From Owenweeksia sp048267305 (GTDB lineage Bacteria; Bacteroidota; Bacteroidia; Flavobacteriales; Schleiferiaceae): a stretch of DNA of 64,000 nt. This document shows positions 27,532-36,107 of this stretch, piece by piece. The first letter of the stretch is position 1; each line of letters starts with the position of its first letter. Where the stretch lies: NCBI GenBank assembly GCA_048267305.1, contig JBLWXT010000017.1, positions 1-64,000 on the forward strand, read 5' to 3'. Below the pieces are notes generated by a model, which was given only the letters and a program-made list of their open reading frames with translations, made no database searches and had not been told where the DNA came from. A program made the translations under genes and the position numbers.

Positions 27532-28334
27532 AAAGCATATTGAAGACTTATGTTTCCATTGCTGCCCAGAGTTTGAGCGTACTCATAACTAATATCAGTT
27601 GTAAACGCGCCCAAATCCAAACCAAGTCCAAAGGTGTTGGTTAGTGGCTGCAACCCTACTCCGGTTCTTAAAATTATTTTTTCAATAATGCGGTATTCCA
27701 GGCCTATGGCATAGCGTTCGGCAATTCCTTCATTCTTTTTGATCTCAGCCGTAAGGCTTATATCATCAGCGATTTGGTACATCGCGCCAAGCCTTACAAT
27801 CAATGGTAAGCGCTCCTCGGTTTCTGCATTTTTTAAGGATGAGGAAGGGTTAAAAACATGAAACCCGATGTTGAGATTTTTTACAGGCTTTGCCAGGATA
27901 CCTGTCTCAAAAGTCACGGAATTGGGTGTGCCTGAACCTTCGGAAACATAGTAGCTGTGGTAGTTTATTTGTAAGCCGAGGGAGAAATATTTGCCAAAGG
28001 CCCGCGAATAATTTAGTCCAAACTTAGATTCATTGTACAGCTCAAAACCAAAGTGACTGAGGCTTAAACCTAGCGTTCCGAGTTTTGATGGGTAAGCAAA
28101 TGCTGCATTGGCCAATGCCAGGTCAGGCAGGAAAAATCGGTTTTCGTAGCTAATAGCCGCGGTGGGTTTTTTAAGAAAAGCAAGTGCAGCCTGATTGTGA
28201 TGGGAAGCCCAAGTATCGGATAGAGCCACGGAGCTGTGTGCTAAGCCCGCAGAACGGCCACCGGCAAAGTATGCGTAATTTTGAGCAAATCCGGTAATAG
28301 GTAAAAGCAGTATTAAGATTAAGATACGTGCCAT
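27528..28334 (-). CDS. PorV/FadL-like outer-membrane beta-barrel protein
   Basis: A 268-residue exported protein with a signal peptide ending GFAQN, a motif YFAGGRSAGLAHSSVALSDT near the N-terminus that resembles the lead strand of PorV/PorQ-like Bacteroidota barrels, and alternating strands to a C-terminal SLQYAF ending in Phe. This is typical of an outer-membrane barrel. It is co-translated with the HhH-barrel gene and could be its partner. PorV-like proteins act as T9SS shuttles, but this one is shorter than the PorV I know, so the family name is tentative. Confidence 0.65.
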   Translation of the reverse strand: MARILILILLLPITGFAQNYAYFAGGRSAGLAHSSVALSDTWASHHNQAALAFLKKPTAAISYENRFFLPDLALANAAFAYPSKLGTLGLSLSHFGFELYNESKFGLNYSRAFGKYFSLGLQINYHSYYVSEGSGTPNSVTFETGILAKPVKNLNIGFHVFNPSSSLKNAETEERLPLIVRLGAMYQIADDISLTAEIKKNEGIAERYAIGLEYRIIEKIILRTGVGLQPLTNTFGLGLDLGAFTTDISYEYAQTLGSNGNISLQYAF

Positions 28335-28377
28335 ATTCGAAGTTGGAAATTACCGATTTATTGTAATATTTGAAATC

Positions 28378-31257
28378 GTGAATACTAAAAATTCTACATC
28401 TCCTTTTTTTGGGCTGCTTTGGCGGGCAAGTGCATTGGTATTGATCTTTTCTGTACAGGGATTTTCACAGCAGTATACTTTTAAAAAAATTGGTTTGGAG
28501 CAGGGCATGCCTTCCAGTAGGATCAATGATTTTGTACAGGATTCACGGGGTTTCTTTTGGCTGGCCAGCGAAGGCGCAGGGCTGGTTCGCTATGATGGCT
28601 TTGAGTTTAAAACCATAGATTTGGGACAGCCCAACCTAAAGCCTGTAGCTACAGCTCTTGCAGAAGATAATGATGGAAACATATGGTATGCCAATACTAA
28701 TGGCTTGGTGAAATACGATGGACTGGAATTTCGCTTTTACTATCTCCAACAGCCAACAGACAGGATTAACAAAATTGTGATAAATGGCAGTAACGAGGTT
28801 TTTGCAGCCGGGAGAACCAATGTGTATAGGGTTGGGGGTGCAGATACGCTGGAAACGCTGGTCAGAAGTAAGCAGATACGCATCAATGATATGGCCTGGT
28901 ATGACCGTTCGCTGTGGTTTGCCACCGATAGTGGCTTGTATGCCTCAGAAGAGAAAAAGGCAGAGGGAAAATGGTATGGACTGGCAGTGGCTTCAGAGGG
29001 CTTATATGCCGCGGGAGTATTAGGTACGGTATATCTCAGGGAGGGCAACACAACAATATTAAATGCAAATCCGGCCAGGAGAGTTAGTGCAAACCTGTCA
29101 AAGCAAATAAGTTTGGGTTCCACTGGGTTGATCATTTTTAAGGATAATCAGCAATTAGCTATTGCAGGGGCCAACGGCTTGCCTGAGCAGGATTATGAAG
29201 GCTGCTTTATTGACTTGTCTGGTGTGGTGTGGCTCTTTTCCAATAATGGTTTGGTAAAACTGGAGAGTACGGCTGTAAAGCTTTATAGTGATGGAAATGG
29301 GATTAATAGCAAGGTTTACTCGGTTCTTATTGATGGCCATGCCAGATATTTAGCTGGTGCCGCCAATGGGCTGAGTGTAATTGAGGGTAGTAGTGTGGCA
29401 AACATTATAGATGGAGATTTTCCCTATGGAGTAGTGTTGGCACTTGCCGAGTATCAGGGCCAAACATGGTTGGGTACTGAGCGGGGCTTGATTCGTTATA
29501 ATGGACAGTCTTTTCAGGAGATAAACCTGCCGGGCAGCATTGGTGGATATGTATTTGCATTAAAGGGCACCGGGGAAGGATTATATATCGGCACCAGCTC
29601 AGGTATCTTTAGCTACAAAAATGGGAGGGTGGAGAATATCTCCGAAAGGGAAAATTTACCCTTTGCCAATATTTATGCTATTTCAGAAGGAAAAGACGGA
29701 AGCTTGTGGTTTGGAACATATACTCAGGGCTTCATACGAAAGTATCAAGACAGTTGGGAAGTTGTAAGTGAACTGGGGATTGTGAGTCTGGATAGCTTGA
29801 GGTTCAATACTTTCACGGCTGTTTCCCGGGATGAAATCTGGACAGGTACACCCTCAGAAGGAATTTTCCATATTACTAAAGACAATTTTCAAAATATTTC
29901 TGCAGCCGAACTCAACTTTGCAGAGGTACGTTCATTAGCTGTGGATGAAAATGGTAAGCTGTGGCTGGGCAGCAATAAGGGTTTAAGTACGGTATCCAAA
30001 AGTGGCAAGGGCTACAATGTAAAGCAGCTAAATGCCGTTGGGTCTTTTGTAGATGAAGGTTGTAGTGCTCAGGCGCTGGAGATAAGAGGCGGCAGATTAT
30101 TGGCCGGAACGGCTAAGGGCCTTTTGATTGTATCGCTTGAAGAGCTGCAGGAAAAGCAGGTGACTCCCAAAATCGCACTTACTCAGGTAGAACTTTATTT
30201 TGGTGATAGTACGGGTTTGGAGGGGTACTCCAGCGGATTGTTGCCTTTTAGCAATGTTCCAGGTGGATTAGAGCTTCCTCATGATCTTAACTTTTTGAGT
30301 TTTACCCTTGCTGGCCTGAGTGGGTACCATCCGGAAGAATTGCTGTATCGCTATCGCATAAAACAACAGGATGCATGGACCCTTGCGGGAAACAGAAGGG
30401 AGGCGGTTTACTCTAACCTGAAACCCGGTAATTATCGCTTTCAAGCTCAGGTATCTCGCGATGGAGAAAACTGGAGCCCTTCAGAAGTGGATTTTGCTTT
30501 TGTGATTAAAAGCCCGGTTTGGCAGCGATGGTGGTTTATTGTAATTGCCGTATTGCTTGCAGGCGGAATGACGTACGCTTATCTTGCCAACAGGATAAAG
30601 AGAATAAACCAAAGGCTGCGTTTGGAAAACAGCCTGCTGGAAATGGAGCGAAAGGCATTGAGGCTTCAGATGAACCCGCATTTTATTTTTAATGCATTGG
30701 ATTCCATCAGTAGCTTTATCTTTAAAAATGACCCAAAGCAGGCGGTGCGTTATCTCAATAATTTCGCTAAATTGATGAGGCTGACGCTTGAGTCGTCAAT
30801 GGAGCATCTTCATCCCGTGGAAACGGAGGTGAGTGTGCTAAAAAATTATCTTGAACTTGAGATGCTGCGGTTTAAGGGAAAGTTTGAGTATGAAATTGAA
30901 ATCGATGAAGAAATCGATTATGATGTAGGTATTCCGCCCATGCTCATTCAGCCACATGTAGAGAATGCCATTCTTCATGGGATAAAGCCAAAGGAAGGTA
31001 TGGGGCATTTAAGTATCAGGTTTATTTTAAAAGGGGATCTGTTAATTTGTGAAGTGGAGGATGATGGTATCGGCAGAAAGAGGGCAAAAGAGCTTCCGAG
31101 GAGGCAAGATCACCGCAGTATGGCCACTCAGATAAATAAGGACAGGCTCCGTTTACTCAAAATCTCAAAAAGCGATGAAATTGATATTGAGATCATTGAT
31201 AAAGAAAATCATACGGGAACTAAAGTGATCATAAAATTGCCCGCGGAGAGCATTTAG
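28378..31257 (+). CDS. LytS-type sensor kinase with periplasmic beta propellers
   Basis: A 959-residue membrane kinase that starts with GTG at 28378. It has a signal sequence, then many Reg_prop-type propeller repeats over about residues 30-580 (for example LAEDNDGNIWYANTNGLVKY and ISEGKDGSLWFGTYTQGFI), a Y_Y_Y-type Ig-like domain (about 600-700, SGYHPEELLYRYRIKQQDAW), one transmembrane helix (about 715-738), a coiled coil, and a His_kinase domain with the phospho-acceptor His768 in LQMNPHFIFNALDSI, then an ATPase domain (VENAILHGIKP, VEDDGIGRKRA). The propeller probably senses an envelope ligand, which is unknown. Its regulator starts 28 bp downstream. It is divergent from the barrel pair by only 43 bp. 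Confidence 0.88.
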   Translation: MNTKNSTSPFFGLLWRASALVLIFSVQGFSQQYTFKKIGLEQGMPSSRINDFVQDSRGFFWLASEGAGLVRYDGFEFKTIDLGQPNLKPVATALAEDNDGNIWYANTNGLVKYDGLEFRFYYLQQPTDRINKIVINGSNEVFAAGRTNVYRVGGADTLETLVRSKQIRINDMAWYDRSLWFATDSGLYASEEKKAEGKWYGLAVASEGLYAAGVLGTVYLREGNTTILNANPARRVSANLSKQISLGSTGLIIFKDNQQLAIAGANGLPEQDYEGCFIDLSGVVWLFSNNGLVKLESTAVKLYSDGNGINSKVYSVLIDGHARYLAGAANGLSVIEGSSVANIIDGDFPYGVVLALAEYQGQTWLGTERGLIRYNGQSFQEINLPGSIGGYVFALKGTGEGLYIGTSSGIFSYKNGRVENISERENLPFANIYAISEGKDGSLWFGTYTQGFIRKYQDSWEVVSELGIVSLDSLRFNTFTAVSRDEIWTGTPSEGIFHITKDNFQNISAAELNFAEVRSLAVDENGKLWLGSNKGLSTVSKSGKGYNVKQLNAVGSFVDEGCSAQALEIRGGRLLAGTAKGLLIVSLEELQEKQVTPKIALTQVELYFGDSTGLEGYSSGLLPFSNVPGGLELPHDLNFLSFTLAGLSGYHPEELLYRYRIKQQDAWTLAGNRREAVYSNLKPGNYRFQAQVSRDGENWSPSEVDFAFVIKSPVWQRWWFIVIAVLLAGGMTYAYLANRIKRINQRLRLENSLLEMERKALRLQMNPHFIFNALDSISSFIFKNDPKQAVRYLNNFAKLMRLTLESSMEHLHPVETEVSVLKNYLELEMLRFKGKFEYEIEIDEEIDYDVGIPPMLIQPHVENAILHGIKPKEGMGHLSIRFILKGDLLICEVEDDGIGRKRAKELPRRQDHRSMATQINKDRLRLLKISKSDEIDIEIIDKENHTGTKVIIKLPAESI

Positions 31258-31285
31258 CTTATATTTTTAACAAAATTTTCAAACC

Positions 31286-32044
31286 ATGATAAAAGTTATA
31301 ATTGTAGATGACGAAGAGAACTCAAGAGAGTCTCTTAGAGGTAAATTGGATCTTTTTTGTCCGGAGGTGGAAATACTGGCGGAAGTTGGAAGTGTGGACC
31401 AGGCCATAGAGGCTATTGAAACACATAAGCCCGATGCTGTATTTCTGGATATTCAGTTAGCCGGTGAAAGCGGGTTTGATATTCTGGAAAAAATCCGTGA
31501 TGCTGAAGATCTTCACCCGGAAATCATCTTTATAACTGCTCATAATGAATTTGCCATAAAGGCGATAAAATTTAGCGCCCTCGATTATTTACTGAAACCA
31601 ATAGATCCTGAGGAATTGGTAAAGGCGGTAAGAAAGGTGGAAGATGAAAAAGGTTTCCCTAAAAAGGCCAGCAGCCTCAATGTGTTGGTTGAAAATATCC
31701 GTCAGGCATCTGATTCTCCCAAAAAAATTGTGGTGCCAACCTCTGATGGTATGCACGTAATAAAGCTTTCAGATATTATCCGATTAGAATCAAGCAGCAA
31801 CTATACTACTTTTTATATCAATAATGAAAAGTCGTTGTTGGCCTCTAAAACACTAAAGGAATTTGACAGCATGCTTTCCAATTATAACTTCCATAGGGTG
31901 CACAAATCTCACCTGGTAAATATGAATTACCTCAAGAGATATGTGCAAACGGATGGCGGCTATCTGGTATTGGAGGATGGCTCAAAAATTCCGGTAGCAA
32001 ATCGCAAAAAGGAGCAGCTACTTTCTACACTTAAAAACCTATAG
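31286..32044 (+). CDS. LytTR-family response regulator
   Basis: Partner of the preceding LytS-type kinase, 252 residues. The receiver domain has VDDEENS at 7-13, the phospho-acceptor Asp55 in VFLDIQLAGE, and KFSALDYLLKPID. The C-terminal LytTR DNA-binding domain (about 145-250) is seen in IIRLESSSNYTTFYI, FHRVHKSHLVNM and IPVANRKKEQL. Targets are unknown; the divergent outer-membrane pair at 25.5-28.3 kb is a reasonable candidate. Its last codons overlap the end of the convergent purE by 6 bp. Confidence 0.93.
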   Translation: MIKVIIVDDEENSRESLRGKLDLFCPEVEILAEVGSVDQAIEAIETHKPDAVFLDIQLAGESGFDILEKIRDAEDLHPEIIFITAHNEFAIKAIKFSALDYLLKPIDPEELVKAVRKVEDEKGFPKKASSLNVLVENIRQASDSPKKIVVPTSDGMHVIKLSDIIRLESSSNYTTFYINNEKSLLASKTLKEFDSMLSNYNFHRVHKSHLVNMNYLKRYVQTDGGYLVLEDGSKIPVANRKKEQLLSTLKNL

Positions 32045-32521
32045 GTCTTTAGCGGATTCGATAACCTTATCCCTAAGGCCTTCTTTATACTTAATGATAT
32101 TGTCCAAAATTGCAGGATTGCCGGAGCCAATAATTTGAGCTGCCAGTATTCCTGCATTTTTTGCTCCATCCAGGGCCACAGTGGCTACTGGTACCCCACC
32201 AGGCATCTGTAAAATGGATAATACAGAATCCCAGCCATCAATGGAGTTTCTTGATTTTACGGGTACCCCAATTACAGGCAGAGGGCTCATACTGGCCGTC
32301 ATTCCCGGTAAATGGGCTGCGCCACCAGCACCTGCAATAATTACCTTAATACCGCGGGTATGGGCATTTTTGGCGTAATCATACATAATATCCGGTGTGC
32401 GGTGGGCCGATACTATTTTCACCTCATAGCCTACACCTAATTCCTTTAATACGTCTGCAGCTTGCTGCATAACGGGTAAGTCTGATTTACTACCCATTAT
32501 AATACCTACTTCTACGCTCAT
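32039..32521 (-). CDS. purE: N5-carboxyaminoimidazole ribonucleotide mutase
   Basis: Moves the carboxyl group within carboxyaminoimidazole ribonucleotide in purine synthesis. The 160-residue protein is a class I PurE: GIIMGSKSDLPVMQQ, KIVSAHRTPDIMYDYA and IIAGAGGAAHLPGMTAS are the active-site segments, including the conserved His in SAHRTP. It follows purK by one base and overlaps the last codons of the LytTR regulator, so it is co-transcribed with purK from the left-running strand. Confidence 0.95.
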   Translation of the reverse strand: MSVEVGIIMGSKSDLPVMQQAADVLKELGVGYEVKIVSAHRTPDIMYDYAKNAHTRGIKVIIAGAGGAAHLPGMTASMSPLPVIGVPVKSRNSIDGWDSVLSILQMPGGVPVATVALDGAKNAGILAAQIIGSGNPAILDNIIKYKEGLRDKVIESAKDL

Positions 32522-32522
32522 C

Positions 32523-33689
32523 TTATTTTGTAATTACTTTAATGGAGTTTCTCACTTCCTTGGCTGTGATTTTTGCTTCTTCCAGACTGTCGGCTGTAAT
32601 AGTAATATGTCCCATCTTTCTGAAGGGACGGGTTTCTGCCTTCCCGTAAAGGTGAATGTATACACCAGGCATGGCCATTACCCTTTCAATTCCCTCATAG
32701 TATACAGGGCCTTCATATCCTTCTTCTCCTGTGAGGTTTATCATTACCGAGGGTTTTTTTATTTCGGTACTGCCCAGGGGTAAGTCTAGTATAGCTCTTA
32801 AATGTTGGTCAAACTGAGAGGTGGTGTTTCCCTCAATGGTAAGGTGGCCACTATTGTGTACCCTGGGGGCCACTTCGTTTACCAGGATATTTCCATCGCT
32901 GGTTAAAAACATTTCTACGGCCAGTAAGCCAACATGCTCTAGCTTGGTAACTATTTCCTCTGCAAGGTGAATAGCCCTGCGCTGATGACTAACATCTATT
33001 TGAGAAGGGCAAAAAACATATTCTACAAAATTGGCAGTTGGATGAAACTCCATCTCCACCAAAGGAAAGCTCTTTACCTCACCACTTGCCGAGCGGGCAG
33101 TTACAACGGCTATTTCGGCTATAAAGTCGATTTTCTCCTCTATAAGTCCTTCCACATCATCCAATGTCTCAAGATCTAGAATGTCCTTGATAATTTGTAC
33201 TCCTCTGCCATCATATCCTCCGGTGGCCGCTTTCCAAACGTAGGGTGCGTTAAAGGTACATTCTTCAATTCCCTCCGTTCTTTCGGCAGCATTTTTAAAG
33301 CTGAAGAAAGGTGCAGTGGGAATTTTATTATCCCGATAAAAGTTTTTCTGAATAATTTTATTTCTGATGATATCAAGGGTGTGTGGACGTGGGTACACCT
33401 TTTTACCTTGCTGTTCCAGCAGATGAAGAGCTTCGGTGCTTACATTTTCAATTTCAATGGTAAGTACGTCACAGTCTTTGGCAAAATTGAGTACGGCATT
33501 CTTATCGGTAATGGAGGCTTGCACAAACTCGTTGCTTCCAATACGACACGGAGCCGATGATGAAGCGTCCATCACCTTGGTGTGGATGTCATATCTGCGG
33601 GTATCGGTAAGCAGCATCTTGCCGAGTTGGCCTCCGCCAAGTATCCCCAGTTTAAAATTGGAAGAGAAATATGTTTTCTGATCAGGCAC
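32523..33689 (-). CDS. purK: 5-(carboxyamino)imidazole ribonucleotide synthase
   Basis: ATP-grasp enzyme that makes N5-CAIR from AIR and bicarbonate, feeding PurE. From the GTG at 33689 the protein is 388 residues and reaches the conserved GILGGGQLGKMLL within 14-26. Other landmarks are KAATGGYDGRGVQ and EVAPRVHNSGHLTIE, the ATP-grasp metal region. The GTG overlaps the stop of the upstream SprT-like gene by 8 bp. A TTG at 33713 in the same frame would add 8 residues and is less likely. purK-purE forms the classic two-enzyme bacterial route. Confidence 0.93.
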   Translation of the reverse strand: MPDQKTYFSSNFKLGILGGGQLGKMLLTDTRRYDIHTKVMDASSSAPCRIGSNEFVQASITDKNAVLNFAKDCDVLTIEIENVSTEALHLLEQQGKKVYPRPHTLDIIRNKIIQKNFYRDNKIPTAPFFSFKNAAERTEGIEECTFNAPYVWKAATGGYDGRGVQIIKDILDLETLDDVEGLIEEKIDFIAEIAVVTARSASGEVKSFPLVEMEFHPTANFVEYVFCPSQIDVSHQRRAIHLAEEIVTKLEHVGLLAVEMFLTSDGNILVNEVAPRVHNSGHLTIEGNTTSQFDQHLRAILDLPLGSTEIKKPSVMINLTGEEGYEGPVYYEGIERVMAMPGVYIHLYGKAETRPFRKMGHITITADSLEEAKITAKEVRNSIKVITK

Positions 33690-34317
33690 TTTTTGAAATG
33701 TTTGGGTTATCAATTTTTTTTACTTCTGCCAGCGGGTGCACCATGTATTCGCGCCCATTGACAAGGTTCAGGCAGCGGTAGCGTTTTCGCGATTTTGGCC
33801 CCTTCTGGAAAACCTTGGTTTTATCTATCTTAAAATAGCCTCCGGGCTCAATTTGTTCTACGGTTACAATGTGATCCGGAGTTTCGTCAAACTCTTTTAG
33901 CGCTCTAAAAAGGTCAATATCTGTACAGCTACTTGCAGCACCTTTGTTTAAGCTCTTTATGAGATTTTGCTCTAATTCCTTAGGGAAAACTTCAGCATCA
34001 ATAAAGGGTTTAGTGAGATCCCTAAAGGTTTGTGCCCATTCAGCTCCATGTGGTTTTATTTGCTTGCCGTGGTCTTTAAAAGCCTTGAGGTGGGCCATTT
34101 CATGAATCACGGTAATGATAAAGGCAAAGGGGTTGAGGTTGGCATTTACACTTATTCTGTGCCTTTCACCAGCTTTTGGAAATCGGTAATCGCCAAATTT
34201 GGTTTTCCGTGGTTTGGTGATTTTAAGCTCTACCGGCTCACTACGCAGAAGTTTCATAAGTAACTCCTTACTACCTGGAGGGATGTACTTTTCTAAGGTG
34301 CCTGCAGCTTTGCTCAA
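33682..34317 (-). CDS. SprT-like zinc metalloprotease-family protein
   Basis: A 211-residue protein with an HExxH-type motif, VIHEMAHLKAF at about residues 91-101, and a later His region HGAEWAQTFRDL that completes the SprT-like zinc site. The C-terminal part (KRYRCLNLVNGREYMVHP) is basic and resembles a small zinc-ribbon or RNA-binding tail, although the usual cysteines are mostly missing. The family includes SprT of bacteria and the DNA-protein crosslink protease Spartan; the bacterial function is poorly defined. The start is probably TTG at 34317, as no upstream ATG lies in frame. It overlaps purK by 8 bp at its stop. Confidence 0.75.
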   Translation of the reverse strand: MSKAAGTLEKYIPPGSKELLMKLLRSEPVELKITKPRKTKFGDYRFPKAGERHRISVNANLNPFAFIITVIHEMAHLKAFKDHGKQIKPHGAEWAQTFRDLTKPFIDAEVFPKELEQNLIKSLNKGAASSCTDIDLFRALKEFDETPDHIVTVEQIEPGGYFKIDKTKVFQKGPKSRKRYRCLNLVNGREYMVHPLAEVKKIDNPNISKSA

Positions 34318-34412
34318 AATGAAGAAATGGAATTTTTGCCGGGGCAGTTACACTTTTCGAAGGCACCGCAACTTTGGGCAACAATAGCAATAAAAAACAG
34401 GGAGACAAATAT

Positions 34413-34430
34413 TTTAAACGTCCGTTTAAA
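34413..34430. promoter_or_regulatory. perfect inverted repeat, candidate operator before mlaE-like gene
   Basis: TTTAAACG-TC-CGTTTAAA is a perfect 8-bp inverted repeat with a 2-bp centre. It lies in the intergenic region shared by the leftward SprT/purK/purE genes (start 34317) and the rightward ABC transporter (start 34498), about 68 bp before the latter. The length and symmetry suit a dimeric regulator such as a TetR-type protein. No such regulator gene is in the window, so the binding factor is unknown. Confidence 0.45.
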
Positions 34431-34497
34431 CATCTTGAGAACTTGGTGTTTTAGCGTTATTGCGAGACAAAATTACTCTTATTTTAGCGAAATGTTT

Positions 34498-35241
34498 ATG
34501 AACAAAGGAATTAGAGCTGTGGGGCAGTATTTTTTGCTGCTTTCACGCACTTTTAAGCGACCCGAAAACTGGCGGGAGTATTGGAAAGCCCTAATGCGGG
34601 ACTTTGATTTATTGGGTTTGAGCAGTGTGTGGATAGTTTCGGTGATATCTCTTTTTGTGGGGGCAATTGTTACTATTCAAACGGCACTCAATCTTGATGA
34701 TTCTTTTATTCCGGATTATTACGTGGCCATAGCTGCCCGTGAATCCATCATATTAGAATTTTCTCCAACCATGGTAAGTCTTATTTTGGCTGGTAAGGTT
34801 GGTTCCAATATAGCTTCTACTCTTGGGAGTATGCGTGTTTCGGAACAAATTGACGCCTTGGAGGTAATGGGTGTAAATCCAGCCTCTTATTTAATCTTAC
34901 CTAAAATTATAGCTACTGTGATTTTTAATCCTATTCTAATTGCCATAAGTATGTTTTTGGGCTTATTAGGCGGTTTTCTGGCTGCTAGCTACTTAAGTGA
35001 TATTGCACCCGCGGATTTTATACAAGGTTTACAATTAGAGTTCAATCCGTTTTATGTTTGGTATGCATTAATTAAAACTGTTGTATTCGCCTTTATAATT
35101 ACTACCATTTCTGCTTACTATGGTTATTACGTTACCGGAGGCTCTATTGGTGTAGGTATCAATGCAACTAAAGCTGTAGTGTCAAGCAGTGTTGCCATTA
35201 TTGTTGCCAATTATATTTTAACTCAAGTACTTTTAGGCTAA
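34498..35241 (+). CDS. mlaE: MlaE-like ABC transporter permease
   Basis: Permease of an MCE-type lipid transporter, inner-membrane, 247 residues from the ATG at 34498. Motifs are those of MlaE: VGAIVTIQTALNL, LILAGKVGSNIASTLGSMRV, QIDALEVMGVNP and VLPKII-like segments near residue 130, with several long hydrophobic stretches. The frame is open upstream to 34327, but the extra 57 residues are unlike MlaE and overlap the divergent spacer, so I start at the ATG. The ATPase gene follows with a 1 bp overlap. MCE systems move phospholipids between the outer and inner membrane; the MCE substrate-binding protein is not adjacent. Confidence 0.88.
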   Translation: MNKGIRAVGQYFLLLSRTFKRPENWREYWKALMRDFDLLGLSSVWIVSVISLFVGAIVTIQTALNLDDSFIPDYYVAIAARESIILEFSPTMVSLILAGKVGSNIASTLGSMRVSEQIDALEVMGVNPASYLILPKIIATVIFNPILIAISMFLGLLGGFLAASYLSDIAPADFIQGLQLEFNPFYVWYALIKTVVFAFIITTISAYYGYYVTGGSIGVGINATKAVVSSSVAIIVANYILTQVLLG

Positions 35242-35993
35242 TGATAGAGGTAAATAATTTGCACAAAGGATTTGGCGGGGAGGAAGTTTTAAAAGGGATT
35301 TCGGCCAAGTTTTATAAGGGAAAAACAAATTTAATTATCGGACAATCGGGGTCTGGAAAAACGGTATTTCTTAAAAGCCTTGTTGGTCTTCATGAAATTG
35401 ATCAGGGAGAAATTTACTATGATGGCAGGAGGTTGGCCGAAATGGATAATGATGCCAAAACCGCCCTTAGAACGGAAATGGGGATGGTGTTTCAGGGCAA
35501 TGCCTTGTTCGACTCGCTTACCATAGAAGAGAATGTTACCTTTTCATTGGGGATGTTTAGTAAAATGTCTACCAGTGAAAAAAGAGATAGAGCCAACTTT
35601 TGTTTGAACAGGGTGGAACTGCAAAATGTAAATAGTAAATTCCCTTCTGAACTCAGTGGCGGTATGCAAAAGCGTGTGGCTTTAGCCAGAGCTATTGTAA
35701 TGAATCCGAAATATCTTTTTTGTGATGAACCTAACTCAGGACTAGATCCAAAAACGGCTATCGTTATTGATCAGTTGATTCAGGAGCTTACCAAGGAGTA
35801 TGATATGACCACCGTTATTAATACTCATGACATGAACTCTGTAATGGAGATTGGTGATCAGGTGATTTATATTAAGTACGGACTGAAGGCCTGGGAGGGG
35901 AGCAGTGAAGAGATTTTGACCACCGATAATGAAGACATCAATGACTTTGTGTATTCCTCAGAATTGTTTAAGAAAATTAAGAAGAGACTATAG
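35241..35993 (+). CDS. mlaF: MlaF-like ABC transporter ATPase
   Basis: ATP-binding subunit for the preceding permease, 250 residues. It has a full ABC domain: Walker A IIGQSGSGKTVF, Q-loop VFQGNALFDSLT, signature LSGGMQKRVALARA, Walker B YLFCDEPNSGLD and the switch His in INTHDMNS. The EPNSGLDP pattern is typical of the MlaF-like group. Its start overlaps the permease stop by 1 bp. A strong bidirectional terminator lies about 60 bp past the stop. No MCE-domain or MlaB/MlaC-like gene is nearby, so the rest of the complex must be elsewhere. Confidence 0.9.
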   Translation: MIEVNNLHKGFGGEEVLKGISAKFYKGKTNLIIGQSGSGKTVFLKSLVGLHEIDQGEIYYDGRRLAEMDNDAKTALRTEMGMVFQGNALFDSLTIEENVTFSLGMFSKMSTSEKRDRANFCLNRVELQNVNSKFPSELSGGMQKRVALARAIVMNPKYLFCDEPNSGLDPKTAIVIDQLIQELTKEYDMTTVINTHDMNSVMEIGDQVIYIKYGLKAWEGSSEEILTTDNEDINDFVYSSELFKKIKKRL

Positions 35994-36051
35994 TACTGTG
36001 CAATTGACAGTTTGGGAAATACGTTTATTTCCTATTGCCTCCTAAAACGAG

Positions 36052-36085
36052 AAAACCCCTCTCAGCTACTGCCGGGAGGGGTTTT
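36052..36085. terminator. bidirectional intrinsic terminator
   Basis: AAAACCCCTCTC and GGGAGGGGTTTT form a strong stem (one mismatch) around a 10-base loop, with A-rich and T-rich flanks on both sides. It lies between the convergent mlaF-like gene and the T9SS gene at 36108 and can end transcription from both. Confidence 0.75.
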
Positions 36086-36107
36086 GTATTTTAAGACTTA
36101 AATCTTA

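Noticed and set aside
34327..34497. N-terminal extension of the MlaE-like permease.
   Set aside because: The 57 residues are unlike MlaE and contain the perfect inverted repeat; the ATG at 34498 gives a normal permease.
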